From Aquibium carbonis (GTDB lineage Bacteria; Pseudomonadota; Alphaproteobacteria; Rhizobiales; Rhizobiaceae), in the NCBI RefSeq assembly GCF_003970795.1, contig NZ_RWKW01000093.1:1-64000 (forward strand): DNA of 64,000 bases, in the 5' to 3' direction. The notes under the pieces are model-generated. The model did not search any database and was not told where the DNA came from. It was given only the letters and a program-made list of their open reading frames with translations. Shown here piece by piece: positions 26,260 to 35,008 of the stretch (positions within the stretch are counted from its first letter, which is position 1; each line of letters opens with the position of its first letter). The position numbers were made by a program, and so were the translations under genes.

Positions 26260-27549
26260 ATGAGCACGACACCGACAGGCACGATCTCGAGACGGCGTTT
26301 TGGACTGCTCGCGGGCGCGGGGTTCGCGACCCTCGCCCTGCCCACCTATCTGCGAGCGCAGGACAAGGCGAAGGTGGTGATCATCGGCGGCGGCGCGGGC
26401 GGCGCAACTGCGGCCAAGTATCTGGCGAAGGATTCGAAGGGCGCACTCGACGTGACCCTGATCGAAGACAACGACACCTTCACGACCTGCTTCTTCTCGA
26501 ACCTCTATCTCGGCGGCTACCGCGACTTCGCCTCGATCACCCATGGCTACGACGCGCTCGTTTCGGCCTACGGCATCCGCAAGGTGACCGGCATGGCGAT
26601 GTCGGTCGATCGGGCGGCAAAAACCGTCACCATGGCGGATGGGGCCGTCGTTCCCTACGACCGGCTGGTGCTGTCGCCCGGTATCGACATGGTCTACGAT
26701 TCGGTGCCGGGCTATTCCGAAGAGGCAGCGCAGACGGCGCCGCATGCCTGGAAGGCCGGCCCGCAGACGGAACTCCTCAAGGCCAAGCTCGATGCGCTGA
26801 CGGATGGCCAGAACATCGTCATGGTCGCGCCGCCCAACCCGTATCGCTGCCCGCCCGGCCCCTACGAGCGGGTCTCGATGATGGCGCATGTGCTGAAGTC
26901 GAAGGGATATTCGCAGTCGAAGATCTTCGTCATCGATCCGAAGCCGCAGTTCTCCAAGCAGGCGCTCTTCCAGGAAGGCTGGGAGAAGCACTATCCAGGC
27001 ATGGTCGAATGGTACGGACCGGACGTGCATGGTGGAATCCAGTCGATCGACGTCGCGGCCGGCACGGTGGAGACCGACCTCGATACCTTCGAAGGCGCGC
27101 TTCTGAACATCATCCCCGCCCAGAAGGCCGGCGCGATCGCCACGGCCGCGGGCGTGGCCGGCGAAACCGGCTTCTGTCCGATCGACGCTGCCTCCATGCG
27201 CTCGACGATGGACGAGGCGATCTTCGTCATCGGCGACGCGTCGATCGCCGGGGACATGCCGAAATCGGGCTTCTCGGCCAACAGCCAGGCCAAGGTGGCG
27301 GCGATGAACATCCGGGCCGACCTGACGGATTCGAAGGCCTTCCCGGCGAAGTACTCGAACACCTGCTGGTCGCTGATCGAGACCGATGACGGCGTCAAGG
27401 TCGGCGCCCTGTACGAGCCGAAGGACGGCAAGATCACGTCCGTGGAGGGCTTCGTCTCGCAGACGGGCGAGGATGCGGCGCTGCGCAAGGCGACATACGA
27501 GGAATCGATCGGCTGGTACGACGGCATCGTCGCCGACATGTTCAGCTGA
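26260..27549 (+). CDS. soxF: SoxF, flavocytochrome c sulfide dehydrogenase flavoprotein
   Basis: A protein of 429 residues with a Tat signal (ISRRRFGLLAGAG). The FAD motif VVIIGGGAGGATAA is near residue 40. Cys-77 in TFTTCFFSN is where the related FccB binds FAD covalently. Cys-197 (RCPPGPYER) and Cys-369 (SNTCWSL) correspond to the redox-active disulfide. The enzyme oxidises sulfide, or stimulates the Sox system, using the adjacent cytochrome. A hairpin follows the stop codon and closes the sox island. Confidence 0.92.
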   Translation: MSTTPTGTISRRRFGLLAGAGFATLALPTYLRAQDKAKVVIIGGGAGGATAAKYLAKDSKGALDVTLIEDNDTFTTCFFSNLYLGGYRDFASITHGYDALVSAYGIRKVTGMAMSVDRAAKTVTMADGAVVPYDRLVLSPGIDMVYDSVPGYSEEAAQTAPHAWKAGPQTELLKAKLDALTDGQNIVMVAPPNPYRCPPGPYERVSMMAHVLKSKGYSQSKIFVIDPKPQFSKQALFQEGWEKHYPGMVEWYGPDVHGGIQSIDVAAGTVETDLDTFEGALLNIIPAQKAGAIATAAGVAGETGFCPIDAASMRSTMDEAIFVIGDASIAGDMPKSGFSANSQAKVAAMNIRADLTDSKAFPAKYSNTCWSLIETDDGVKVGALYEPKDGKITSVEGFVSQTGEDAALRKATYEESIGWYDGIVADMFS

Positions 27550-27567
27550 CACTCCTTCCGGATCCGG

Positions 27568-27595
27568 AACCGGGCGGCGCAGGCGTCGCCCGGTT
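27568..27595 (+). terminator. Hairpin terminator after soxF
   Basis: A 9-bp perfect stem (AACCGGGCG at 27568-27576, CGCCCGGTT at 27587-27595) with a 10-base loop and a short T run. It lies between the convergent soxF and TRAP genes and could stop transcription from both sides. Confidence 0.65.
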
Positions 27596-27600
27596 TCACC

Positions 27601-28914
27601 TCACAGGCGAGCCAGCCACACCGCGATCGGCGGGAAGGCGATGATGATGGCCAGCGCCGCGATCATGGCGAAGACGAAGGGCGTCGCGCCCATGAAGATC
27701 TCGCCGACCTTCAGCGTCCGGTCGCCGAGCGCGGACTTGATCGTATAGACCGACAGCCCGAAGGGCGGCGTCAGGAGACCGATCTCCACCGCGACGACGG
27801 TCAGGACGCCGAACCAGATCAGGTCGAAGCCGGCCGCCTTGGCCACCGGCAGCGCGATCGGCAGCAGGATGAGCATGATCGAGATGGAATCGATCAGGAA
27901 GCCCATCACGATGACCAGCACGAGGAAGATCAGCAGGAAACCATAGGGGCCGATCGTGCTCTGCAGGAGCGTTTCGGCCAGCGCGTTCGGCAGCCCCGAC
28001 ATCGCCAGCATGCGCGAGAAGAACGTCGCCGCCATGATCAGGAACAGCACGGACACGGTGACCTGACCGGTTTCCACCAGCAGCGACCAGAAGCGTCCCC
28101 GCGTCAGTGAGCGACGCAGAAGCGCGATGGCGAGCGCGCCCAGCGCGCCGACGGCGCCGGCCTCGGTCGGGTTGAGGAAGCCGCCGTAGAGGCCGCCGAG
28201 CACCAATGTCACCAGCACCACGATCGGCACGCCCTTGCCAGCCAGCGCAAGCGCCGACACGGGATCCTGATGGATGAGATCGGGCTCGCGATCGAAAACG
28301 CTCTTCGGGCTCAGATAGGCCATCAACAGAATGGTGATGGAGAACAGGACGGACAGCAGCAGCCCCGGCCCGATCCCCGCCAGGAACATGCGGCCGACGG
28401 ATTCCTCGGCCAACACGGCGTAGACGATCATCAGAAGCGAGGGCGGGATCAGCATGCCGAGCACGGAACTGCCGGCCACCACGCCGGTCGCGAAGCGTCG
28501 GCGATAGCCGTGACGCACCATTTCGGGCACCGCGATGCGCGAGAACACGCTGGCCGAAGCAATGGAGATGCCGGTGATGGACGCGAAAACCGCGTTGGCG
28601 AAGACGGTGGCGATCCCGAGCCCGGCCCGCACGCGCCGCAACAGCCGCTCGAACACGTCGAACGTGTCCTTGCCCACCCCGGACGCCGTCACCAGAAGGC
28701 CCATCAGCACGAAGAGCGGCACCACCGCATAGAGATACTCACGCAGGCTGTCGTTGGCGACGGCGCCGATCATGCGCATGGCCACCGTTTCGTTGCGGAT
28801 GAAGCTCACTCCGACGAACGACACGACGATCATGCCTAGCCCGATGGGCATGCCGAGGACGATCAGCAGGATGAGTGCGGCAATGGCGAAAGCGCCGATC
28901 TCGATACCGGTCAT
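27601..28914 (-). CDS. TRAP transporter large permease (DctM)
   Basis: A membrane protein of 437 residues with about 12 helices. DctM signatures are visible: VPLFVLMGLLVTASGV, ASITGISIASASVFS, GMLIPPSLLMIVYAVL and FGVLTVVAVEIGLLTPPFG. It is the sodium-coupled transport subunit. The ATG at 28914 overlaps the stop of the small permease (ATGA), the standard coupling. It belongs with the binding protein at 29514-30593. The substrate is probably a carboxylate of the catabolic block that follows. Confidence 0.92.
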   Translation of the reverse strand: MTGIEIGAFAIAALILLIVLGMPIGLGMIVVSFVGVSFIRNETVAMRMIGAVANDSLREYLYAVVPLFVLMGLLVTASGVGKDTFDVFERLLRRVRAGLGIATVFANAVFASITGISIASASVFSRIAVPEMVRHGYRRRFATGVVAGSSVLGMLIPPSLLMIVYAVLAEESVGRMFLAGIGPGLLLSVLFSITILLMAYLSPKSVFDREPDLIHQDPVSALALAGKGVPIVVLVTLVLGGLYGGFLNPTEAGAVGALGALAIALLRRSLTRGRFWSLLVETGQVTVSVLFLIMAATFFSRMLAMSGLPNALAETLLQSTIGPYGFLLIFLVLVIVMGFLIDSISIMLILLPIALPVAKAAGFDLIWFGVLTVVAVEIGLLTPPFGLSVYTIKSALGDRTLKVGEIFMGATPFVFAMIAALAIIIAFPPIAVWLARL

Positions 28915-29483
28915 GCGCGTCGCTCCGGGCGGCCGGCCGCGCGGCGGAACGCGATGGCAGCCTGCACCACGAACTGGAGCGTGGCGACCGCGATGCCCAG
29001 CAGGATGAGCGACCGGAAGGGCCAGGTGGGCATCGTCGCCACTCCCGGGATGCCGATGAAATTGCGGGCGGACAGGTCGCGCATCAGGATGCCCCAGGTC
29101 GACCAAGCGATGCCGGCGCACACCGCCACTCCGGACAGATGCCAGAAACCGGTGACGAAGGCCGCCAGGCGCGGTCGCCGCGCTCCGACCGCGTCGAGGA
29201 AGAATTCCGTACGTGCCAGCCGATCGTTGCGCACGGTCGTGCCGAGCTGGAGAAAGACGATCATCACGAGCGTGAGCGCGCCGAGTTCGGAGATCAGCGG
29301 CAGGGAGCCGCCGATGAGATTGCGGGCGAGCACGTCGGCGAAGATCATTCCCATCAGGACGACGATCATCAACGTGCCGAGTGCGGCCAGGCCGTCGACG
29401 CCATGGTTCCAGAGCCGCAGAGGGAGGGGCTCGCGCGAGGGCGCCGGGGCGTCCTCGCTCGGGATGTCCGTTTCAGGCCGCAT
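28911..29483 (-). CDS. TRAP transporter small permease (DctQ)
   Basis: A protein of 190 residues with four helices and a hydrophilic N-terminal extension (residues 1-25). The typical DctQ core is seen in FADVLARNLIGGSLPLISELG and the closing helix. It scaffolds the large permease. It overlaps DctM by four bases and starts 30 bases after the binding-protein gene. Confidence 0.9.
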   Translation of the reverse strand: MRPETDIPSEDAPAPSREPLPLRLWNHGVDGLAALGTLMIVVLMGMIFADVLARNLIGGSLPLISELGALTLVMIVFLQLGTTVRNDRLARTEFFLDAVGARRPRLAAFVTGFWHLSGVAVCAGIAWSTWGILMRDLSARNFIGIPGVATMPTWPFRSLILLGIAVATLQFVVQAAIAFRRAAGRPERRA

Positions 29484-29513
29484 CGTCCCCCTCCCAGGTC
29501 CGGTCGCCTTCGG

Positions 29514-30593
29514 CTATTGCGCCTGGTCCCAGTTGCGGGCCGGCGTCTCGCCGCGGGCGCGCAATCCCTCCATGTAGGCTTTCAGGAACTCCTTGCCCGG
29601 CAAGCCACGGGTCTCCGCGTCGGCCGCCCATTCGCCCGCGAGATCGGGCAGACCATCAACCCACGCCTGGCGGTCTTCCATCGACATCTCGGAAATGGTC
29701 ACGGGCGGGTTCTGGCTGGCGCCGGCTTCCACCATCTTCTCGAAGGCCGCTTCATGGCGCTCGAGGAGATCCTTGCCGTGCGACTCGGTGTAGAACTGGC
29801 CGGCGGCGACCATCGCCTCCTGCACTTCCTCGGGCAGGCCGTCCCAGCTGTCCTGGTTCACCGCCACCGCGCCGGAAAAGGCCGTGCCGATCCGGACCCG
29901 GGTGATGTAGGGGGCGACCTCGTAGATCTTGGCCGGGAAAACGCCGAGCGCCAGCGACAGCACGCCGTCGGACACGCCGGTCTGGATGTCGGTGTAGAAC
30001 GTCGTCAGCGCGCCGTCGACGGCGTTGGCACCCGTGCCGCGCAGCCACGAGCCCAGCACGCCCGGCGCGGAAAGCTTCATGCCGTTCAGGTCCGCCAGGC
30101 TGTTGATCGGCTGCTTCGTGTAGAGGTCGTAGCCGTCGGTGCCGGTCAACCCCAGTACCTTGATGTTGTGCTGCTCCCACTCGTTGCGGAAGGCGTCGTT
30201 GGTCTGCAGCAGATCCCACATCACCTCGAGCTGGACCGGCGGGTTGGCGGTCGAGAAGGGCGCATAGCTCGACACCTGGCTCAGCGGCAGCTTGGGCACT
30301 TCGAGGAAGGAGAACACCCAGCCGACATCCGTCACGCCCTCCGAGACCGACGAGAGCGTGGCATTGGCTTTGTAGAGCGTGCCGCCGAAGGCCTCGTTCC
30401 ACTCGATCTTGTAGTTGCCCTTCTCCGCCAGGATACGATCCGTCTCGGCCATGAAATGGGTCTTGATCATGCCCACCCATGGGATTGCTAGCGGGTGACT
30501 CGATGCCACGGTCAGGTTGATCGTTTCCTGAGAGAGTGCTGCCGTCGGAAAGGCGATCGTCGCGGCCAGCAGCAGTCCAGTCAGCTTTCTCAT
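29514..30593 (-). CDS. TRAP transporter solute-binding protein (DctP)
   Basis: A periplasmic protein of 359 residues with a signal peptide ending near ALSQ. The DctP/TAXI-type fold is supported by INLTVASSHPLAIPWVGM, WNEAFGGTLYKANATL and the conserved ligand-binding region KLSAPGVLGSWLRGTGANAV, near where DctP proteins carry a carboxylate-binding arginine. The ATG at 30593 is preferred: GGGAGG lies seven bases before it, while the ATG at 30599 nearly touches that site. It is the first gene of the TRAP unit, directly downstream of the YciI-like gene on the same strand. Confidence 0.9.
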   Translation of the reverse strand: MRKLTGLLLAATIAFPTAALSQETINLTVASSHPLAIPWVGMIKTHFMAETDRILAEKGNYKIEWNEAFGGTLYKANATLSSVSEGVTDVGWVFSFLEVPKLPLSQVSSYAPFSTANPPVQLEVMWDLLQTNDAFRNEWEQHNIKVLGLTGTDGYDLYTKQPINSLADLNGMKLSAPGVLGSWLRGTGANAVDGALTTFYTDIQTGVSDGVLSLALGVFPAKIYEVAPYITRVRIGTAFSGAVAVNQDSWDGLPEEVQEAMVAAGQFYTESHGKDLLERHEAAFEKMVEAGASQNPPVTISEMSMEDRQAWVDGLPDLAGEWAADAETRGLPGKEFLKAYMEGLRARGETPARNWDQAQ

Positions 30594-30614
30594 GTTCATT
30601 CCTCCCGGTTTCTT

Positions 30615-30998
30615 CTACAGAATAGCGAATGTCTGGCTCGACATGTCGAGCCGTATCGACAACGTTCCCTCGTTGATCATCCACGGCCTCACCGTGAACC
30701 TGCGTGCGCCGCTGCGATGCATGGGATCCCGCTCGGCGATGGCTATCGCCTCGCCGCGCGATCCGGCGCGAACCACGACGAGCCCCTCTCCCTCCCAGGT
30801 TTTCTCGTCGTCCGACCACATCGGCCCGGCGGCGTAGAGGACGCCTTCCCTTTCCAGCGAGACCTGAAAGGCGAGATGCTCCTCCATGTTCGCAAGAACG
30901 GGCTCGATGGCGCCGGCAGGGGTCGTGAAAATGGCGTACAACTGCTTCTGCAGCATGGCGCTGCTGGCCTGCATGACGCCCTCGACCGGAATGCCCAT
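30615..30998 (-). CDS. YciI-family protein
   Basis: A small protein of 127 residues with the dimeric ferredoxin-like YciI/YCII fold: MLQKQLYAIFTTPAG..., the conserved HLAFQVSLEREGVLYAAGP and a terminal FTVRPWMINEG strand. YciI relatives include muconolactone-isomerase-like and dehalogenase-like enzymes and many without known function. It lies between the CoA transferase and the TRAP genes and its start has a GGGGAGGAG ribosome site. In this context it may be a lactone isomerase or decarboxylase; this is inference. Confidence 0.8.
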   Translation of the reverse strand: MGIPVEGVMQASSAMLQKQLYAIFTTPAGAIEPVLANMEEHLAFQVSLEREGVLYAAGPMWSDDEKTWEGEGLVVVRAGSRGEAIAIAERDPMHRSGARRFTVRPWMINEGTLSIRLDMSSQTFAIL

Positions 30999-31020
30999 GC
31001 TCTCCTCCCCGATGGCGGCC

Positions 31021-32166
31021 TCAGCCGGCCTTGCGCCTGGCCACTTCAGCTCTGATCTGGTCGCCATGTTCGTCGAGCGTCGGCGGCGGCAGGACGTCGA
31101 GGTCCGGCTGGCCGTCGAAGCTGTAGGGCGCGCGCACCGTCTTGAAGGCGCCCATGGTCGGGTGCTCGGCCTCGACGGCAATATGAAGATGACGCGCCTG
31201 CGGATCCTCCAGCGCTTCGTTCGAATCATAGGCCGGCGAGTGCGGCACCTCGTTTTCGAGCAGGATGGCGCACCATTCGTCGCGCGTCCTTCCGGCGAAG
31301 ATCGGAGCCATGATGTCGATCAGTTCCTGCTGGTGGCGGATCCGGTCGAGCCGGTCCTCGAAGCGCGGGTCGATGCGCAGTTCCTCAAGGCCGATCGACT
31401 TGGTCAGCCCTTCCCAGAACTTCTGCGGCGATGACAGATGGATCGCCACCCATTTTCCGTCGGAGCAGGGGAACGTGTAGGATTGCGAGACCATCGGCCG
31501 GCTCAGCGGTCCCATCACCTCGCCCATCGAGAAATAGTGTGTGAAGGAATCGAGGTTGAAGTGGCACATCGCCTCGAGCATCGAGATGTCGAGCAGTCTT
31601 CCCTTGCCCGTGGTCGAACGCTCCAGCAAGGCCGCGACGATGCCGAGCGCCGCATAATGCCCGGTGACCGCGTCGGCGATTGCGGGGCCGATGACGCGTG
31701 GATTGGTCGGCGGGGTGAGCAGGCGAAGATAGCCGCTCGCCGCCTGCGCCACCGTGTCGAAGGCAGGCCGGTCGCGGGCGGGGCCTGTCTGGCCGAAGCC
31801 GGTGATGGCGCAGTAGACGAGCCGCGGGTTGATGCGCTGCAACTCGTCGGCGCCTGCGCCGAGCCGATCGGCCACGCCCGGCCGGAAGTTCTGGATGAAG
31901 ACGTCGGCGCCGGCGATCAGGTCGTGGAACACCGCGCGATCGCCGCTTTTGCCAGTGTCGAGCGCGATCGAGCGCTTGTTGCGGTTGTACGTCTGGAAGT
32001 GCGGGGAGTAGAGCCCGCCCTTGAAGGCGCGGAACGGGTCGCCGCCGTCCGGCCGCTCGACCTTCACCACATCGGCGCCGAGATCGGCCAGATGCATGCC
32101 GGCCGCGGGACCGGTGATGTAGGTCCCCATCTCGATGACACGGATGTCCTTGAGAATCTTGGTCAT
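31021..32166 (-). CDS. CaiB/BaiF-type (class III) CoA transferase
   Basis: A protein of 381 residues that moves CoA between carboxylic acids. Visible signatures are RVIEMGTYITGPAAGMHLADLG, VVKVERPDGGDPFR, the nucleotide-contact region NRNKRSIALD and the catalytic aspartate in PAFDTVAQAASG. The ATG at 32166 follows GAGGTC. Ten bases separate it from the upstream citryl-CoA-lyase-like gene, so it is an operon member. It probably activates an organic acid released by the pathway, for cleavage by the neighbouring lyase-like protein. Confidence 0.9.
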   Translation of the reverse strand: MTKILKDIRVIEMGTYITGPAAGMHLADLGADVVKVERPDGGDPFRAFKGGLYSPHFQTYNRNKRSIALDTGKSGDRAVFHDLIAGADVFIQNFRPGVADRLGAGADELQRINPRLVYCAITGFGQTGPARDRPAFDTVAQAASGYLRLLTPPTNPRVIGPAIADAVTGHYAALGIVAALLERSTTGKGRLLDISMLEAMCHFNLDSFTHYFSMGEVMGPLSRPMVSQSYTFPCSDGKWVAIHLSSPQKFWEGLTKSIGLEELRIDPRFEDRLDRIRHQQELIDIMAPIFAGRTRDEWCAILLENEVPHSPAYDSNEALEDPQARHLHIAVEAEHPTMGAFKTVRAPYSFDGQPDLDVLPPPTLDEHGDQIRAEVARRKAG

Positions 32167-32176
32167 CTGGCCGACC

Positions 32177-32992
32177 TCACGCGGTCTTCCGGTCGGCGGC
32201 GTGTCCGCTGGCCGGGCCGTCATAGCTGATCGCGACATCGGCCTTGTGGGACATGATGAAGCCGATGGAGCGCTGCGATTCCTCGTAGAGATGCGCAACA
32301 AGGCCGGCCGCGCGGGCCAGCAGCGGGATGCCCTTCATCGCCTCGATCGGCCAGCCGGCATCCAGCATCAGCGCGGGGATGGCGCCGGAGACGTTGATCG
32401 GCAGCGGACGGTTCATGACGGTTGGTGCCTCCTCGCCCAATGCACGCAGGCAGGCGACATGATCGCCCGAAATGCCGAGCTCGTCGGCATAGGACAGAAG
32501 CACGTTGGCGCGCGGATCGCCGGCGCTGTGCTGCGGATGGCCGAGACCCGGCACCTTGGCGCGTTTCGCCTTCAGGCCCTCGAGACTGCGGCGCGCGGCG
32601 GTCTTCAGGTCGATACCGTCGCGGCGGGCATCGCCGACGACTTCAACGATGTAGCGTCCGGCGATCTCGGAACTGCCGGCCACCACGCTGCCCATGCCCA
32701 GAAGACCGGCGGCCATGGCGCCCTGCCAGGCCTCCGGCGCGGCCGCAAGGGTCATGCGCGACGCCTGCACGCTCGGAACCAGCCCGTGCTCCGCGATCGC
32801 CACCATGCAGGCATTGGCGATGGCACGCTGCGTCTCCGTCGGCTTGCGCCCCAGTACGAGCAGCCAGAAATAGTCGGTGAAATCGATCTTGCCGATCAGG
32901 TCGGCGCAGAGGTCGTGGCCCCGCACCGTGATCGAGTGCGCGTCGGAGGTCGCTATCGCCGTGAAGGCGCCCTCCTGCTTGCCGATGCGCAT
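32177..32992 (-). CDS. Citryl-CoA lyase / citrate-synthase-like protein
   Basis: A protein of 271 residues, shorter than citrate synthase, corresponding to the citrate-synthase-like lyase group. Motifs are DFTDYFWLLVLGRKPT, LAAAPEAWQGAMAAGLLGMGSVVAGS, the catalytic histidine region VPGLGHPQHSAGDPRA and the C-terminal helix EESQRSIGFIMSHK. Such proteins cleave or form citryl-CoA, citramalyl-CoA or related 3-hydroxy-acyl-CoA thioesters. Next to a CoA transferase it suggests activation followed by carbon-carbon cleavage of a hydroxy-acid. It is divergent from the dioxygenase gene across an IclR-like palindrome. Confidence 0.82.
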   Translation of the reverse strand: MRIGKQEGAFTAIATSDAHSITVRGHDLCADLIGKIDFTDYFWLLVLGRKPTETQRAIANACMVAIAEHGLVPSVQASRMTLAAAPEAWQGAMAAGLLGMGSVVAGSSEIAGRYIVEVVGDARRDGIDLKTAARRSLEGLKAKRAKVPGLGHPQHSAGDPRANVLLSYADELGISGDHVACLRALGEEAPTVMNRPLPINVSGAIPALMLDAGWPIEAMKGIPLLARAAGLVAHLYEESQRSIGFIMSHKADVAISYDGPASGHAADRKTA

Positions 32993-33011
32993 CGTGCCTC
33001 CCTGCGTAGAA

Positions 33012-33049
33012 TTTTCGCATTCCGAAAACTTTTTCTCTTGTCGGAAAGT
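33012..33049. promoter_or_regulatory. Candidate IclR operator 1 (lyase / dioxygenase intergenic)
   Basis: A 6-bp inverted repeat, TTTTCG (33012-33017) and CGAAAA (33023-33028), has a 5-bp centre. A second half-site TCGGAAAGT follows. The same two elements occur, in opposite arrangement, upstream of the Tat amidohydrolase gene. The encoded IclR regulator at 34006 is the likely binder. Confidence 0.6.
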
Positions 33050-33136
33050 ACGGGCGCCTTTACGCTCCTGTCAAGTGCCGCCGTGCCCGTTCCGGGTGTC
33101 AGGCATCCGTCGAAGATGAGGGGAGGACCAGCGCCG

Positions 33137-33994
33137 ATGGCCGACATCAACCAGTTCACGATCACCGAGGCCGTGAAGAAGAGCTTCCGCACCGAGGAGG
33201 GTTCGCGCTTCGAGTTCCTGCTGCGCTCGCTGATCGATCACGTGCATGATTTCGCACGCGAGACGAACATGACGCACGAGGAATGGATGCGGATGCTCAC
33301 CTTCCTCTACGACTGCGGCAAGATCTCCACCCCCGAACGGCACGAATTCATCCTGCTGTCCGACGTGCTCGGCCTGTCGGCGCTGGTCGACATGATCAAC
33401 ACCCGCGGTGGCGCCACCGAAGGCAGCAATCTCGGACCGTTCTATCTCGACAACGCGCCGCGCAAGGCGCTGGGCGCCGACCTGGCCGGCCCGCGCGAAG
33501 GCGTTTCGGTCCTGTGCCATGGCATCGTGCGCGACTCGCTCGGGCATCCCCTGCCCGGCGCCATTGTCGACACATGGCAGGCCGACGGCTCGGGCACCTA
33601 TCCGATCCAGGAGGAAGGCCAGGACAAGTACGACCTGCGCGGCATCTTCGAGGCCGACGAACAGGGCCGCTACTACTACACGACCGTCTTGCCCAAGCCC
33701 TACACCGTGCCTTATGACGGCCCGGTGGGCGAACTGCTGCGGGCCGGCGACCGGCATGCGTGGCGCCCCGCCCACCTGCACTACATGATCCGGTCGCCCG
33801 GCATGCGCTCGATCACGACGGAAGTCTTCTTCGAGAACACCGAATATGTCGACAACGATGCCGTGTTCGGGGTCCGCAAGTCGCTGCTGGCCAGGATCGC
33901 ACCCTACAAGGCGGACAAGGTCGGCGACCTGCCGCTGGAGCGCAAGCCGGACGCGATGCTGAAATTCGACTTCATCCTGGCCCCAGGGGACTGA
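33137..33994 (+). CDS. Intradiol ring-cleavage dioxygenase (hydroxyquinol/catechol 1,2-dioxygenase type)
   Basis: A protein of 285 residues. The N-terminal helical dimerisation domain (residues ~10-95) is followed by the beta-sandwich catalytic domain. Non-haem Fe(III) ligands are Tyr-155 (GTYPIQ), a second Tyr near 189-193 (KPYTVPYDGP), His-213 and His-215 (RPAHLHY). The two-domain size fits catechol or hydroxyquinol 1,2-dioxygenases, which open the ring between two hydroxyls to a muconate or maleylacetate. Hydroxyquinol-type is favoured by the TWQADGSGTYPIQ stretch, but the substrate is not certain. It has GGGGAGGA upstream and precedes the IclR gene by 11 bases. Confidence 0.88.
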   Translation: MADINQFTITEAVKKSFRTEEGSRFEFLLRSLIDHVHDFARETNMTHEEWMRMLTFLYDCGKISTPERHEFILLSDVLGLSALVDMINTRGGATEGSNLGPFYLDNAPRKALGADLAGPREGVSVLCHGIVRDSLGHPLPGAIVDTWQADGSGTYPIQEEGQDKYDLRGIFEADEQGRYYYTTVLPKPYTVPYDGPVGELLRAGDRHAWRPAHLHYMIRSPGMRSITTEVFFENTEYVDNDAVFGVRKSLLARIAPYKADKVGDLPLERKPDAMLKFDFILAPGD

Positions 33995-34005
33995 GAACCA
34001 CCTCG

Positions 34006-34821
34006 ATGCTCGAAGACAATCTGGACGCGGCCCGGCCGGCGGAGTTCGTCGAGGCGCTTGCCAAGGGACTCTCGATCCTCGAGAGCTTCGATTCCGAGCA
34101 TCCCGAGATGACGCTGAGCGACGTCGCGCGGCGGGTGGGGCTCAGCCCCGCCGCCGCCCGGCGCAGCCTCATCACCTTGCAGGCGCTGGGCTATGTCGGC
34201 CAGACCAACAAGCGCTTCCACCTGCGTCCGAAGGTGATGAGCCTCGGCTCGGCCTTCTACTTCTCCGCCCGCGTGGACGAGATCCTGCAGCCGGAGCTGC
34301 GCCATCTCGTCGGAACCTTCGGCGACGCCTCGTCGGTCGCCACCCTCGAAGGCCACGACGTGCTCTACATCGCGCATTATTCGGAGCAGCGGGCGCGGCG
34401 GCCCACCGCCGTGGTTGGCGCACGCTATCCGGCCCATGCGACATCGCTCGGCCGCGTCCTGCTCGCCGGGCTTCCCGATGCCGAGTTCGACCGCTACCTG
34501 CGCGAGGTCGAGCCCGTGCCGCTCACCAAGAAGACGGTCGTCGACAAGGCGGCGCTGAAGGACATCATCGTCGAGGTGCGCGAGAACAATTATTCGACCA
34601 CGACCGACCAGCTCGACTATGGCATCACGGCGCTGGCCGTGCCGATCCGCGGCGCGGCGGGCCGGCCGATCGCGGCCCTGAACACGTCCGGTTACACCGG
34701 CCTTGTCACCGCCGAGGAACTGCTCGAGAAACGCCTGCAACCGCTGCGCGCCTCTGCCGCGCGGCTGGCGAGCACGCTGTCGCGCTATCCGGTGCTGGAA
34801 TCAATCATCGGCACGCGCTGA
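34006..34821 (+). CDS. IclR-family transcriptional regulator (PcaR/PobR-like)
   Basis: A protein of 271 residues. The N-terminal winged helix is LSDVARRVGLSPAAARRSLITLQALGYV (shown here as contiguous helices around residues 35-62). The effector domain runs from about 85, with HYSEQRARRPTAVVGARYPAH and the ligand loop near TTTDQLDYGITALAVPI. The 'EALAKGLSILESFD' opening is typical of PcaR/PcaU/PobR regulators of aromatic catabolism. It probably controls the divergent promoters at 33012 and 34904, where matching palindromes occur. Confidence 0.9.
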   Translation: MLEDNLDAARPAEFVEALAKGLSILESFDSEHPEMTLSDVARRVGLSPAAARRSLITLQALGYVGQTNKRFHLRPKVMSLGSAFYFSARVDEILQPELRHLVGTFGDASSVATLEGHDVLYIAHYSEQRARRPTAVVGARYPAHATSLGRVLLAGLPDAEFDRYLREVEPVPLTKKTVVDKAALKDIIVEVRENNYSTTTDQLDYGITALAVPIRGAAGRPIAALNTSGYTGLVTAEELLEKRLQPLRASAARLASTLSRYPVLESIIGTR

Positions 34822-34903
34822 GCGACCTGTTCGGCCAGATCGTCCCTTCCAATGTTGCCGCTACGGAAACTCCGATTGACAGCGGTTCGTGCCGCGGCAT
34901 ACA

Positions 34904-34933
34904 CTTTCCGAAAATAATTTCGCTTAGCGAAAA
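34904..34933. promoter_or_regulatory. Candidate IclR operator 2 (upstream of Tat amidohydrolase)
   Basis: The inverted repeat TTTCG (34918-34922) and CGAAA (34928-34932) has a 5-bp centre, preceded by the half-site ACTTTCCGAAAA. Both elements match operator 1 (core TTTCGCxTxxCGAAAACTT). It lies in the 187-bp gap before the amidohydrolase gene. Confidence 0.6.
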
Positions 34934-35008
34934 CTTGGACCGCAGGTTTATTGACTGGAAAGTCGATGCCACCTGTCATGAAAACGAATGTCCTCGGGAG
35001 GAGAGACC

